Shown here: in pieces, positions 16,291-25,169 of the stretch | Layout of the letters: every line of letters begins with the position of its first letter | Position numbering within the stretch: position 1 is the stretch's first letter | Assembly (NCBI RefSeq): GCF_024586915.1 | Contig: NZ_JANBVS010000030.1 | Coordinates: 1 to 52,471 of the forward strand | Source of the DNA: Bradyrhizobium sp. SRS-191 | GTDB lineage: Bacteria; Pseudomonadota; Alphaproteobacteria; Rhizobiales; Xanthobacteraceae | Reading direction: 5' to 3' | DNA: 52,471 bases | Translations under genes and position numbers: made by a program | The notes under the pieces: generated by a model | Databases searched by the model: none | The model's input: only the letters and a program-made list of their open reading frames with translations | Told to the model about the DNA's origin: nothing

Positions 16291-16875
16291 TCAAGGCAGC
16301 AGCGCGCGCGGGATCTCTGCGAAGGTGTAGGTCTGCGGCTTGTTGCGGATGACGAAGCCGCCGACCTGCCAGGCGAACAGCGCCGCGAAGCCGATGAGGA
16401 ACAGCGCCCCCGACCACTCCGTGATGACGAGCGCGCGGACCAGAAGCACGGCCATGGCTGCGGCCAACACCGCCATCACGGTCACCGCTGCGGCATAGAC
16501 CATGCGACCGAGGCCGCCAGTCAGCCGCGCCGTGCTGCCTGCGGCGGCGAGCCGGGCATGCAAGGCCGTGATGAAGGTCCGATAGATTTCGCTCTGCGGC
16601 ACCATCAGCGTCGCGGTCTGCCAGGTGGTCGAGATGACGTTCAGCCGCCGGCCATCCCGATGGGTGATCTCGGCGCGGAAGCGCTTGGCCTGCATCGACA
16701 CCGGCCGGTAGGACAGCCGGATGGCGGCGATGTCGGCATAGGGCCACAGCCCGGCTTGCCCGGCGAAGCGCCAGGACAGGCCCTGCTCGGTCAGCTCGAA
16801 TTCTTGCGCGGAGCCGATCAGCGACGCCTTGTAGGCGTAGCAGATCGGCGCATCGGGGATTGGCGTGGAAATGGC
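16291..16875 (-). CDS. Membrane protein of unknown function, possible ATT start
   Basis: The coding frame continues upstream of the first GTG (16701) with protein-like sequence (ICYAYKASLIGSAQEFEL, LSWRFAGQAGLWPYADIAAI) until a stop at 16894-16896, but no ATG, GTG or TTG occurs in that stretch. An ATT at 16873-16875 has AGGA 8 bases upstream and would give 194 residues; the GTG gives 136. The N-terminal half looks like a compact beta-rich domain, followed by two membrane helices (near residues 126-148 and 155-172 of the long form) and a short tail. No family was recognised. A rare start codon or a frameshift near 16880 would both explain the pattern. Confidence 0.55.
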   Translation of the reverse strand, partial: AISTPIPDAPICYAYKASLIGSAQEFELTEQGLSWRFAGQAGLWPYADIAAIRLSYRPVSMQAKRFRAEITHRDGRRLNVISTTWQTATLMVPQSEIYRTFITALHARLAAAGSTARLTGGLGRMVYAAAVTVMAVLAAAMAVLLVRALVITEWSGALFLIGFAALFAWQVGGFVIRNKPQTYTFAEIPRALLP

Positions 16876-16920
16876 TCGGTCCTGTTGCGAAGGTCACGCG
16901 CGTTATCCTACAAACGGAGC

Positions 16921-17367
16921 ATGAGCGAAACGATCCATTTTCCGCGTCACCTCATCCTCGCCGGCGCGATGGCCGCGGGCGTCCTGCTGGCGCTGGCCGT
17001 GCACATGCTCGGCGCCCGCTACGGGCTCGATCTCGGCGGGCTGTGGCAGAGCCAAGGGCAAGCCGAAGGCGGCGCGTTCATGCCGGCGGGCTCGGCGATC
17101 GCCTGGTGGCTGATCGCGACCGTCGGCTTCTACAGCGGCTATTTCATCGCCAACATCATGCACAGCGCGGTGTCGGGCGAGATCCCGCAGCGCGCGCGCA
17201 ACTTTCTCGTCGTGGTCGGCGTGCTCATGCTGGCCGGCATCGGCCAGGCGATCTCCGGACCGAGCCCGGTGCCGTCGGCCTCAGGCGTGCTGGCCGGCCT
17301 CGCCGCGCTCTGCCTCGGCGCCCTGATGGCATTCTGCGGCGCCAACTTTGCGCTCCGCAAGAGCTGA
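16921..17367 (+). CDS. Four-helix membrane protein of unknown function
   Basis: This 148-residue protein has about four membrane segments: LILAGAMAAGVLLALAVHML, SAIAWWLIATVGFYSGYFIA, NFLVVVGVLMLAGIGQAI and VLAGLAALCLGALMAFCGA. The ATG at 16921 is supported by GGAG 4 bases upstream. I do not recognise the family. It diverges from the 16291-16875 gene with under 50 bases between them, so the two share a promoter region. Confidence 0.7.
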   Translation: MSETIHFPRHLILAGAMAAGVLLALAVHMLGARYGLDLGGLWQSQGQAEGGAFMPAGSAIAWWLIATVGFYSGYFIANIMHSAVSGEIPQRARNFLVVVGVLMLAGIGQAISGPSPVPSASGVLAGLAALCLGALMAFCGANFALRKS

Positions 17368-17372
17368 GCGCC

Positions 17373-18779
17373 TCACCGCGCGGCTTCACCCGGCACGCCC
17401 CAGCGGATCACGCCCGCCGCCGCCAGCATCAGGGCCGCGGAGATCACGATCGACAGCCGCAAGCCGTGGATGAAGGCGCCGGCCGGCCCGATCAGCGCAC
17501 CAAACAACGCCACGCCCAGCACGCTGCCGCTCTGCCGGGTCGCATTCAGCACGCCGGCCGCGACGCCCGAGCGCGACCGGTCGACGCTGCCGAGCAAGGT
17601 CGAGGTCAGCGGCGGGACGATCAGCCCGAGGCCGCAGCTCAGGCCGATCAATTGCAGCGCCATCGCGACGTAGGGCGTGCCCGGCGCGATCGGCAGCAGC
17701 GCCAGGCAGGCTACAGCCGACAGGACTGCGCCGAGCGCGATGGTCGCGCGTGGCCCGAGCCGCTCGGCGATGCGCGGCGCCAGCAGATTGACCGGAAAGA
17801 CGACGCCGAACATCGGCAGGAACGCCAATCCGGTCGCGAACGGCGACAGGGCGTTGACGTCCTGGAAGTACAGGCTGAACACGAAGATCAGGCCGTAGAT
17901 GGCGATATTGGCGAGCAGCCCGACCAGCGCGCAGCGCGCGAACAGGGGATGGCGGAACAGGACCAAAGGCAGCATCGGCTGGGCGACGCGCGCCTCCTGC
18001 CAGACGAACGCCACGGCGGCGATCAGCGCGACGATCACGCCGAGCATCACGAAGCCGTCGGTCCAGCCGCGAACGCCGGCCTCGATCACAGCAGCAGCGA
18101 GCGCCCCGAGTGCGACCACAGCGGCGGCCTGGCCCGGCAGGTCGACGGCGCGGCCGGGATGAACCGGCGTCTCCCGGGCGTAGGCCTTGGCGAGCCAGAG
18201 CCCGATCAGCCCGATCGGCAGGTTGACGAAGAAGATGGCGCGCCAGCCGGTGAGTGCGATCAGGATGCCGCCGACGAACGGACCCGCGGTCAGGGCCAGG
18301 CTGGCGCCGGCGGCCCAGATGCCCACGGCGCGGCCGCGCGCCTTGGGATCAGGATAAGCGTGGTTCAGCAGCGCCAGCGAATTCGGCACCAGCAGCGCCG
18401 CCGCGAGGCCCTGCAGGCCGCGGAGCGCGATCAGGCTTCGCGCATCGGGCGCCAGCGCGCAGCCGACGGACGCGGCCGTGAACAGCGCAAAGCCCGCCAT
18501 GAAGATGCGCCGGGCGCCGAAGCGGTCGCCGAGCGCGCCCGCCGTCAGGATGAAGGCGGCAAAAGCGATGGTGTAGGCGTTCACCACCCATTGCAGCGCG
18601 GCAACATCGCCGCCGAGCCCGCGACGGATGCTCTCCAGCGCCGTGTTGACGATGGTGATGTCGAGCTGGACGACGCCGAAACCGAGACTCATCGCGGCCA
18701 GCGTCAGCGCTCCCGCTAGGCGGGGCGCTGGCGACGGCGTGTCTGGCGCGTGCAGGGCCGCCGTTGATGATGGCCTCAT
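17373..18779 (-). CDS. MFS drug-efflux-type transporter (EmrB/QacA)
   Basis: This 468-residue membrane protein is a major facilitator of the 14-helix DHA2 type. Typical signatures are VVQLDITIVNTALESI in the first helix, WVVNAYTIAFAAFILTAGALGDRFGARRIF across helices 2-3 (motif A), and motif C in helix 5 (ALTAGPFVGGILIALTGWRAIFFVNLPIG). A strong AAGGAGGT precedes the ATG at 18779. Substrate is unknown; this group exports lipophilic drugs. It converges with the small membrane protein, with a 5-base gap. Confidence 0.9.
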   Translation of the reverse strand: MRPSSTAALHAPDTPSPAPRLAGALTLAAMSLGFGVVQLDITIVNTALESIRRGLGGDVAALQWVVNAYTIAFAAFILTAGALGDRFGARRIFMAGFALFTAASVGCALAPDARSLIALRGLQGLAAALLVPNSLALLNHAYPDPKARGRAVGIWAAGASLALTAGPFVGGILIALTGWRAIFFVNLPIGLIGLWLAKAYARETPVHPGRAVDLPGQAAAVVALGALAAAVIEAGVRGWTDGFVMLGVIVALIAAVAFVWQEARVAQPMLPLVLFRHPLFARCALVGLLANIAIYGLIFVFSLYFQDVNALSPFATGLAFLPMFGVVFPVNLLAPRIAERLGPRATIALGAVLSAVACLALLPIAPGTPYVAMALQLIGLSCGLGLIVPPLTSTLLGSVDRSRSGVAAGVLNATRQSGSVLGVALFGALIGPAGAFIHGLRLSIVISAALMLAAAGVIRWGVPGEAAR

Positions 18780-18894
18780 GCCGGACCTCCTTGGACTGGG
18801 GAGACGGCGGTCACTCTATCCTGTCGTCGACATCAATGCTTCGATACCGATCGAAGGATGCCTTCACCGGCTGCGCTGGAGCCCCTCGCCACGC

Positions 18895-18925
18895 CAAAAC
18901 GCCGCGCGGGTGGCGCGGCGTTTTG
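18895..18925 (-). terminator. Intrinsic terminator after the DUF892 gene
   Basis: CAAAACGCCGCGC and GCGCGGCGTTTTG form a 13-bp stem with a 5-base loop, flanked by A-tract and T-tract, so it can work in both directions. It lies 20 bases beyond the stop of the DUF892 gene. Confidence 0.85.
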
Positions 18926-18945
18926 TCTCAGCAGCGGTGAAGGGA

Positions 18946-19452
18946 TCAGCTGGCCGCGCGCAGATTGACGCTGGTCTCGGCAAGCTTGGTCAGCTTCATG
19001 TCGGTCGCCTTCTCCTCGTCGAGCGTCTTCTGCAGCACGGCGGCGCAGTCGCTGCGGCCGAGCTGCTTGGCCCAGGCGATCAGGCTGCCATAGCGGGTGA
19101 TCTCGTAATGCTCGGCGGCCTGGCCGGCATTGATCAGTGCGGCGTCGAGCACGGTCTTGTCGGCCACCTCGCCGGCGACCTCCTCGGCTTCCTCGATGAT
19201 GCCGTCGATCGCCGGGCAGTCGACCGCCTTGGCCGCGATGCCCTGCATCTCGAACACCTGCTCGAGCCGCTTCACATGCGTCCGCGTCTCTTCCAGATGC
19301 GTCAGAAAGCCCTGCTTGAGCTGCTGATCGGTCGCCTTGTCGGCCATCTTCGGCAGCGCCTTGAGGAGCTGGTTCTCGGCGTAATAGATGTCCTGCAGCT
19401 GATGAACGAACAGATCGTTCATCGTCTTGATGTCCTTGGTGAAGAGTCCCAT
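18946..19452 (-). CDS. DUF892 (YciE/YciF-like) ferritin-like stress protein
   Basis: This 168-residue protein starts MGLFTKDIKTMNDLFVHQLQDIYYAENQLLKALP, the DUF892 signature. The family folds as a ferritin-like four-helix bundle; conserved acidic and histidine residues (YYAENQ, HLEETRTHVKRLEQVFE, EHYEI) fit a di-iron-like site. The start at 19450-19452 is chosen because AGGTGG precedes it and the family begins there. DUF892 genes are common members of the general stress response. An EcfG-type promoter lies about 80-105 bases upstream, and a strong terminator follows. Confidence 0.92.
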   Translation of the reverse strand: MGLFTKDIKTMNDLFVHQLQDIYYAENQLLKALPKMADKATDQQLKQGFLTHLEETRTHVKRLEQVFEMQGIAAKAVDCPAIDGIIEEAEEVAGEVADKTVLDAALINAGQAAEHYEITRYGSLIAWAKQLGRSDCAAVLQKTLDEEKATDMKLTKLAETSVNLRAAS

Positions 19453-19531
19453 TTGCCACCTGTTCTCATGGTTTGGAACATGGCGGGTCCCTCCCCGACC
19501 TGACATGGCCATGCTCGCGTTGTCTGCGGCT

Positions 19532-19556
19532 AACCGGCTGCGGAAGGGGTTGTTCC
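19532..19556 (-). promoter_or_regulatory. EcfG-type general-stress promoter of the DUF892 gene
   Basis: On the minus strand GGAAC (19552-19556) is followed after 16 bases by GGTT (19532-19535). This is one base off the EcfG consensus GGAAC-N16/17-CGTT and keeps GTT with N17 spacing. The start site would be near 19525, about 70 bases before the coding start. Confidence 0.6.
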
Positions 19557-19579
19557 GGGGCGCGGGAGCGATGCGGCTC

Positions 19580-19605
19580 GGAACTCCCGATGCCGGCGAT
19601 ACGTT
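19580..19605 (+). promoter_or_regulatory. EcfG-type promoter pointing right
   Basis: GGAAC (19580-19584), 17 bases, then CGTT (19602-19605): an exact match to the EcfG consensus. It faces away from the DUF892 promoter. The next gene on this strand starts at 19896, leaving about 280 bases of leader or an unannotated small transcript. Confidence 0.55.
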
Positions 19606-19830
19606 TCGGTCAGCGCCATTGCGCGCGCCCGTGCGGGTAACCAATTGGACCGAACTGAGGCGGCCGCCCTCTCAGCTATGTGACCGGAGTGTGACAGACC
19701 CGCAAAGCGAACTCGGAGCTGCGCTGTGTCAAGGACTGCACAAGGCGCGCGTTTTAGCTTAAGGAACAGGCTGTCACGGATTGCCCGCCCTCATCGACCA
19801 ATGGTTTCCTTCCTTTTCCAAACCCGACTG

Positions 19831-19875
19831 TTCCCGTCCCAAGTGTTCCAGACCCAAGTGTTCCAGAGCCAAGTG
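19831..19875 (+). repeat. Three tandem 15-bp units
   Basis: TTCCCGTCCCAAGTG, TTCCAGACCCAAGTG and TTCCAGAGCCAAGTG follow one another with no gap, ending 20 bases before the start of the UPF0104 gene. The unit is a multiple of three and would read Phe-x-x-Gln-Val in a short open frame (19801-19911), but no ribosome binding site precedes that frame. Confidence 0.75.
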
Positions 19876-19895
19876 CCGCCCCGCCGGGAGGATGA

Positions 19896-20987
19896 ATGCA
19901 GCGCCTGCTGACCACGCTGTCGCGTGGCTTCAAGAAATGGATCGGCTGGAAGCGGCTGGGGATTGCAGCGAGCCTTGCGATCATCGCCTTCGCGATCACC
20001 ACGCTCGTGCGCACGCTGAAGGGCGTGGATGGCGGCGTCATCCTGACGGCGCTCACGGAGATCCCGCCCGGTCACATTGCGCTCGCGGCCTTGTGTGTGG
20101 TCGGCGCGTTCTGCACGCTGACCTTCTATGACTATTTTGCGCTGCGAACGATTGGCAAGAAACACGTCCCTTATCGCATCGCGGCGATGAGCGCCTTCAC
20201 CAGCTATTCGATCGGCCACAACATCGGCGCCACCGTGTTCACGGGCGGCGCCATCCGTTTCCGGATCTATTCGGACTACGGCCTGTCCGCGATCGACGTC
20301 GCCAAGATCTGCTTCCTGTCCGGACTGACCTTCTGGCTCGGCAATCTGTTCGTGCTGGGCATCGGCATGACCTTGCATCCGGCCGCAGCGACCGCGATGG
20401 ACCAGCTGCCGCCGGCCGTGAATCAGCTGATCGCGATCGGCATCCTCGGCGCGATCTTCGCCTATCTGGGCTGGCTGTATGCCGGCAAGAACCGTCGCCA
20501 GCTCGGTCAGAACGGCTGGAAGGTCGTGCTGCCCTCCGCCCCCTTGACCGTCGTGCAGATCCTGATCGGCGTCGTCGATCTCGGCTTCTGCGCGCTGGCG
20601 ATGTACCTGCTGGTGCCCGCGAACCCGCCGATCGACTTCCTGTCGCTGTCGGTGGTGTTCATCCTGGCCACGCTGCTCGGCTTCGCCAGCCACGCGCCCG
20701 GCAGCCTCGGCGTGTTCGACGCCGCGATGCTGGTGGCGCTGCCGCAGTTCGGCCGCGAGCAGCTGCTCGCCACCCTGCTCGTGTTCCGCGTGCTCTATTT
20801 CGTGATCCCCTTCGCCACCGCGATCTCGATCATGGGCGTTCGGGAACTCTGGCTGAACGTCGTCAAGCCGTGGCAGGAGCGGCGCCGGTTGCAGGGGGCC
20901 ATCTCGGACGAGATCGCCGCCAAGCGCGCGACGGCGACCGCGCCGGCGGCCGTCCCGCACCGGATCAAGCGCCACTCCCAAGGCTAA
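19896..20987 (+). CDS. UPF0104 / lysylphosphatidylglycerol-synthase-type membrane protein
   Basis: This 363-residue polytopic membrane protein resembles YbhN/AglD2-type UPF0104 proteins, the transmembrane half of MprF-like enzymes without the catalytic domain. Family marks include AMSAFTSYSIGHNIGATVFTGGAIRFRIY and FASHAPGSLGVFDAAML. Such proteins are thought to be lipid flippases or to assist hopanoid or glycolipid export, but the cargo is unknown. GGGAGGA lies just before the ATG at 19896; an ATG 4 bases earlier is out of frame. The C-terminal ~35 residues are cytoplasmic and basic. Confidence 0.85.
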   Translation: MQRLLTTLSRGFKKWIGWKRLGIAASLAIIAFAITTLVRTLKGVDGGVILTALTEIPPGHIALAALCVVGAFCTLTFYDYFALRTIGKKHVPYRIAAMSAFTSYSIGHNIGATVFTGGAIRFRIYSDYGLSAIDVAKICFLSGLTFWLGNLFVLGIGMTLHPAAATAMDQLPPAVNQLIAIGILGAIFAYLGWLYAGKNRRQLGQNGWKVVLPSAPLTVVQILIGVVDLGFCALAMYLLVPANPPIDFLSLSVVFILATLLGFASHAPGSLGVFDAAMLVALPQFGREQLLATLLVFRVLYFVIPFATAISIMGVRELWLNVVKPWQERRRLQGAISDEIAAKRATATAPAAVPHRIKRHSQG

Positions 20988-21125
20988 TCTTGGGGCCGAT
21001 GCCGGGGCTGATCCCGGGCTGAGCCGACGATCTTTCGCCTGATGGCGCGCGTGCGACCTTCGACCCGGTTGAAGTCGCGCGGCGTCCTCTTATTTCCGCC
21101 CCATCGCTGACGTGAATCCTTGCGT

Positions 21126-23075
21126 ATGACCCCGATGTCCCTTCGTCCGCTGCTTGCCGCCTGCGCGCTGGCCGGCCTGCTCGCCCCTCTTGCCGCCAGC
21201 CCGGCGGCCGCCCAGTTCGGCACGGCGCCGCAGCTGCAGATCAGCTGGGAGGTGCGCAACCGCTTCCGCCTGTTCCGCGAGGAGCGCGACTTCCTGCTGC
21301 ACCTCGAGAGCACGCGCGACCGCTCGATCCTGTCAGCCGAGCAGGCCCTGGGCGTGCAGAGCGACGGCCGCGGCTGGGCGCGCAACGTCGTCAACCGGCT
21401 GTGCATCGACCTCGCCGGCCGCGTCAACGAGCCGTGCACGCGCGACAACGTCAAGGAAAGCTACCTCACGCCGATCGATCATCCGGTCACCGTGCGCCTC
21501 ACCGGCCCGGTGCCGGTCGGGGCCACCTGCGGCTGGTCGTTCGATGACGGCGACGGGCCGCAGACCTCCACCTTCGACTGCGCCGAGCCGGTCAATCTGC
21601 GCGTCCGCTACGGCCGCCAGACGGTCGCCCGCGTCGACGTCACAAGCCCGGAAGGCACGCGGCAGGTCTCCACCGGGATCGAGGTCCGCGACGTCCTGAT
21701 CGCCGGGCTCGGCGACAGCATCGCCTCCGGCGAGGGCAATCCGGACCGGCCGATCGCGCTCGCCGACGAAGGCTTCTGCTTCCGCTCCTATCTCGGCGGC
21801 CCGTCCGCGCAATATTATCGGCCGAGCCGCGCCGGCTTCAAAGGCGGCCGCGCCTGCGAGGCGCCGGACACGCTGCAGAACTGGCAGAAGCACAGTGCGG
21901 TGTGGCTCAATGCCGCCTGCCACCGCTCGCTCTACAGCTACCAGACCCGCACGGCGCTGGCGCTCGCGGTGCGCTATCCGCATGTCGCGGTGACTTATCT
22001 GCCGCTCGCCTGCACCGGCGCGACCATCGCCGACGGCCTGTTCGGCAGCCAGCGCGCGCGTGAGTGCCTGCCGGGCCGCTCCCAGACCACCTGCGCCGGC
22101 GGCGTCAACGGCCAGCTCGGCGAACTGCGCGAAGCGCTGACCGCCGCCCAGCGCCGCCAGCCGGATCGCCGCCTCGACCTGGTGCTGCTGTCGATCGGCG
22201 CCAACGACATCAACTTCTCCGGCCTCGTCGCCGACGTCATCGTCGACACCGCGACCGAGCGGACGCTGTTCAAGCGCTCCGGCGTGATCGGCTCGGTCGA
22301 CGAGTCCCGCGGCGAGCTCGCGCGCGACCTGCCGCGCGGCTTCGCCAAGCTGCGCGACGCGCTCAAGCCGCTGGTCGGCGACCTCTCGCACGTCATCTAC
22401 ACCTCCTATGGCAACCCGGCGCTGAGCGGCCCGGGCACGCCCTGCCCCGGCGGTCCGGCCGGCTTCGAGGTGCATCCCTCCTTCAATGCCAATCCGCAGC
22501 GGCTCGCCAATGTCGCGGGCTTCGTCGAGAACGAGTTCCTGCCCGCGCTGCGCGGTCTCGCGCAGTGCACGGCCGGCGTGCTGTGCCGCGATCCGCGCAG
22601 CGATCGCATGACCTTCGTCGATGCGCATCAGCCGGCTTTCGCCCAGCATGGCTTCTGCGCGCGCTCGCCGCAGGATCCGCCGTTCGACCGCGAATGCTTC
22701 GCCGCCAATGGCGAGAGCTTCGATGCCAACATCGTCTCCGCCGCCAACGAGCCGCTGCTATGCGGCCGCGGCGCCAGCGAATATCGCCCCTATCTGCCGC
22801 GCGCGCGCTGGATCCGCGACGCCAATGACAGCTACTTCTCGGCGATGACCTATCCGCAGGGCCTGCCGGCGGCGATGCAGCCCGCCGACATCCATGATGC
22901 GAGCTGGGGCGTGCTGTCGGCCGTCTATGGCGGCGCCGTGCATCCGACCGCCGAAGGCCACGCCGCGATGGCCGATGCCGCCTTCCCGGCCGCGGCCGAA
23001 GTGCTCAACCTCGATGCGGCCGAGCCGAGCATTTCCAGCCAGCCGCTGCCGCCGGCCGGTGGCGTGCAGCAGTAG
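21126..23075 (+). CDS. Exported SGNH/GDSL-type hydrolase
   Basis: This 649-residue protein has a signal peptide (LLAACALAGLLAPLAASPAAAQ) and a large secreted part. The SGNH blocks are present: GDSIASGEG with nucleophile S198, LLSIGANDINFSG (block III), and VHPTAEGH with catalytic H606. Many cysteines suggest disulfide bonds in the periplasm or outside the cell. Substrate is unknown; the family includes esterases, lipases and carbohydrate deacetylases. The ATG at 21126 is preferred over a TTG at 21120 and an ATG at 21135, since all give the same signal peptide. It is longer than typical SGNH enzymes because of ~190 N-terminal residues that include a PKD-like segment (CGWSFDDGDG). Confidence 0.8.
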   Translation: MTPMSLRPLLAACALAGLLAPLAASPAAAQFGTAPQLQISWEVRNRFRLFREERDFLLHLESTRDRSILSAEQALGVQSDGRGWARNVVNRLCIDLAGRVNEPCTRDNVKESYLTPIDHPVTVRLTGPVPVGATCGWSFDDGDGPQTSTFDCAEPVNLRVRYGRQTVARVDVTSPEGTRQVSTGIEVRDVLIAGLGDSIASGEGNPDRPIALADEGFCFRSYLGGPSAQYYRPSRAGFKGGRACEAPDTLQNWQKHSAVWLNAACHRSLYSYQTRTALALAVRYPHVAVTYLPLACTGATIADGLFGSQRARECLPGRSQTTCAGGVNGQLGELREALTAAQRRQPDRRLDLVLLSIGANDINFSGLVADVIVDTATERTLFKRSGVIGSVDESRGELARDLPRGFAKLRDALKPLVGDLSHVIYTSYGNPALSGPGTPCPGGPAGFEVHPSFNANPQRLANVAGFVENEFLPALRGLAQCTAGVLCRDPRSDRMTFVDAHQPAFAQHGFCARSPQDPPFDRECFAANGESFDANIVSAANEPLLCGRGASEYRPYLPRARWIRDANDSYFSAMTYPQGLPAAMQPADIHDASWGVLSAVYGGAVHPTAEGHAAMADAAFPAAAEVLNLDAAEPSISSQPLPPAGGVQQ

Positions 23076-23154
23076 CTGCGATCGCCGCCGCGGGCCCGTC
23101 GGCACACGACGCTCTCGCATTTGACGATAGAAGCTTCACGTCTGCGACTGTCCC

Positions 23155-23244
23155 CGTCGTCATGGCCGGGCTTGTCCCGGCCATCCACGTCGTTCAGCAT
23201 CCACAAAAGGACGTGGATGCCCGGGACAAGCCCGGGCATGACGG
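23155..23244. repeat. REP-like palindromic element, copy 1
   Basis: CGTCATGGCCGGGCTTGTCC at the left is the inverted counterpart of GGACAAGCCCGGGCATGACG at the right, with an inner ATCCACGTC/GACGTGGAT pair. A second copy with the same outer arms is at 33136-33225. The element sits in the gap between the SGNH hydrolase and the DUF2147 gene. Confidence 0.85.
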
Positions 23245-23360
23245 AGTTACTAACGGGGGGATCGTTCGTAGCGACCGCTTAGTTCAGGTCAAAGCTCGGA
23301 CGCCATGCGTCGCGAGATCGCGTCCATCAGGAAGGGCGCGTCGCCTCGCCCGATGAGCAA

Positions 23361-23975
23361 CTACTTCACCGCCGGCGGCTTCTTCATCATCGGCGGCGCC
23401 TGCTTCGTCGCAGGAGCGGTGGCCGTGGTCGCCTGCGCCGGCAGGTATTTGGCGAGGATCGCAGGATCGATCTGGGCCATGTTGGTATCCGGCAGACGCG
23501 TCCAGGTCTCGTCCTTGCCGAACAGCGAGATGCCGAGATAGCCGTGCAGGATCAGCGACTGCCCATCCGGAGTGACCCGCATGTTGGCCTTCCAGATGTT
23601 ACCGTCGCGCGGATTGAGCACGTTGCCGCCTTCGTATTTCAGGCCCTCGCGCTTCATGTCGCGCACGAAGGAGATGCCGAGCACCGGCGCATTCTTGCGG
23701 TCGTCGGTGCATTTCGAGCAGACCTCGTTCGGGTTGTCGCCGGGACGCGGAAACGTCTTGGCGATCACGCCTTCGAACACGCCGTCATGATCGATGAAGA
23801 GAAACCAGCCGACGGGACGGCCATCCTCGACCTTCTGCCACAGCCCGGCCGCGGTCGGCTCTGCTGCCAGCGCCGGCCGCGTCAGCAGCGCACCGCCGAC
23901 AACGAGCGCGCCGAGCGCGAGCGTCGTCACAGCAGGCACCAGCCGAAGTCGGGGAAACGCATTGCGCATCATCAT
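23361..23975 (-). CDS. Exported DUF2147 protein
   Basis: This 204-residue protein has a signal peptide (LVPAVTTLALGALVVGGALLTRPALAAE) and the DUF2147 pattern GLWQKVEDGRPVGWFLFI at the start of the mature part. Further marks are the CSKC pair, ISFVRDMKREG, YEGGNVLNPRDGNIWKAN and GYLGISLFGKDETWTR. The family is periplasmic, lipocalin-like and of unknown function. The tail after about residue 175 is Ala/Pro/Lys-rich. Neighbours give no functional hint. Confidence 0.88.
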   Translation of the reverse strand: MMMRNAFPRLRLVPAVTTLALGALVVGGALLTRPALAAEPTAAGLWQKVEDGRPVGWFLFIDHDGVFEGVIAKTFPRPGDNPNEVCSKCTDDRKNAPVLGISFVRDMKREGLKYEGGNVLNPRDGNIWKANMRVTPDGQSLILHGYLGISLFGKDETWTRLPDTNMAQIDPAILAKYLPAQATTATAPATKQAPPMMKKPPAVK

Positions 23976-24140
23976 CTCACCTTGACCAAGTCACAAAATG
24001 AATGGCCGCACAGTACGGCCGTTTCGTGCATCGTTCCAGCCCATAACAGGTCTGGCGCGCCGGTGAAACCGGCACGCGCAGGAAACATTTCTTCACATTT
24101 GAGTTGGTCCGGCGGCGTTTGGTTCCACACCGCCGACAAA

Positions 24141-25169
24141 TTAGTTGACGCCGAGCTTCTTCTGCAGGCTCGACGACGACGTCGTGTACTGGAACACCAG
24201 CCGCTTCTCCGGATAGACGTAGCGATGCGCCTTCTGCGCCATCAGCGCGCCCTCGTGGAAGCCGCACAGGATCAGCTTGATCTTGCCGGGATAGGTGTTG
24301 ATGTCGCCGATCGCGAAGATGCCGGGCACGCTGGTCTCGAACGCCGACGTCTCGACCGGAATGAGATTGTGCTCGAGCGCGAGGCCCCATTCGGCAACGG
24401 GACCGAGCTTCATCGTCAGTCCGAAGAACGGCAGCATCATCTCGCAGGGGATGGTCTCCACGGCGTTGTCGTTGCCCTTGATAGTGGCTGCGGAGAGTTG
24501 GCCATTGGCGCCTTCGAGCGCCGTCACCTGGCCGATGCGCAGGTCCATCTTGCCGCCTGCGACAAGCGCGCGCATCTGCTCGACGCTATGCGGCGCGGCG
24601 CGGAAATCGTCGCGGCGATGGATGAGCGTGATGCGCTTCGCAAGGGGATGCAGGTTGAGCGTCCAATCGAGCGCAGAGTCACCGCCGCCGACGATGACGA
24701 CGTGCTTGTCGCGGAACTGCTCCATCTTGCGCACGGCATAAAACACCGAGGTGCCTTCATAGGCCTCGATGCCCGGCACCGGCGGACGCTTCGGCTGAAA
24801 CGAGCCGCCGCCTGCGGCGATCACCACGACCTTGCACTCGAACACCTTGCCGGCATCGGTGGTGACGCGGAACCCGGGGTCGCCGATCTTCTCCACGCTC
24901 GAGACCATCTCGCCGAGATGGAAGGTCGGGCTGAACGGCTTGATCTGCTCCATCAGCTGATCGGTGAGGCCCTGCCCCGTCACCATCGGCACGCCGGGAA
25001 TGTCGTAGATCGGCTTCTCCGGATACAGCTCGGCGCATTGCCCGCCGACCTTGTCGAGGATGTCGATCAGATGCGCCTTGATGTCGAGCAGCCCCAGTTC
25101 AAACACGGCAAACAGTCCGCAGGGGCCCGCGCCAATGATCAGCACATCGGTCTTGATCGCTTCACTCAT
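24141..25169 (-). CDS. Ferredoxin-NADP+ reductase, thioredoxin-reductase-like type
   Basis: This 342-residue flavoprotein has two Rossmann motifs: VLIIGAGPCGLFAVFELG for FAD and VVIVGGGDSALDWTLNL for NADPH, and FAIGDINTYPGKIKLILCG for the flavin. The CxxC of thioredoxin reductase is missing, which points to the TrxR-like ferredoxin-NADP reductases known from Rhodopseudomonas and Bacillus. The ATG at 25169 is chosen because it begins MSEAIKTDVLIIGAGP; the open frame extends 31 codons further without similarity. A 2Fe-2S ferredoxin is encoded under 700 bases away and is a candidate partner. Confidence 0.9.
   Translation of the reverse strand: MSEAIKTDVLIIGAGPCGLFAVFELGLLDIKAHLIDILDKVGGQCAELYPEKPIYDIPGVPMVTGQGLTDQLMEQIKPFSPTFHLGEMVSSVEKIGDPGFRVTTDAGKVFECKVVVIAAGGGSFQPKRPPVPGIEAYEGTSVFYAVRKMEQFRDKHVVIVGGGDSALDWTLNLHPLAKRITLIHRRDDFRAAPHSVEQMRALVAGGKMDLRIGQVTALEGANGQLSAATIKGNDNAVETIPCEMMLPFFGLTMKLGPVAEWGLALEHNLIPVETSAFETSVPGIFAIGDINTYPGKIKLILCGFHEGALMAQKAHRYVYPEKRLVFQYTTSSSSLQKKLGVN

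Noticed and set aside
19801..19911. Short open frame over the 15-bp repeats as a real peptide gene
   Set aside because: No ribosome binding site, and it runs into the next gene in another frame.
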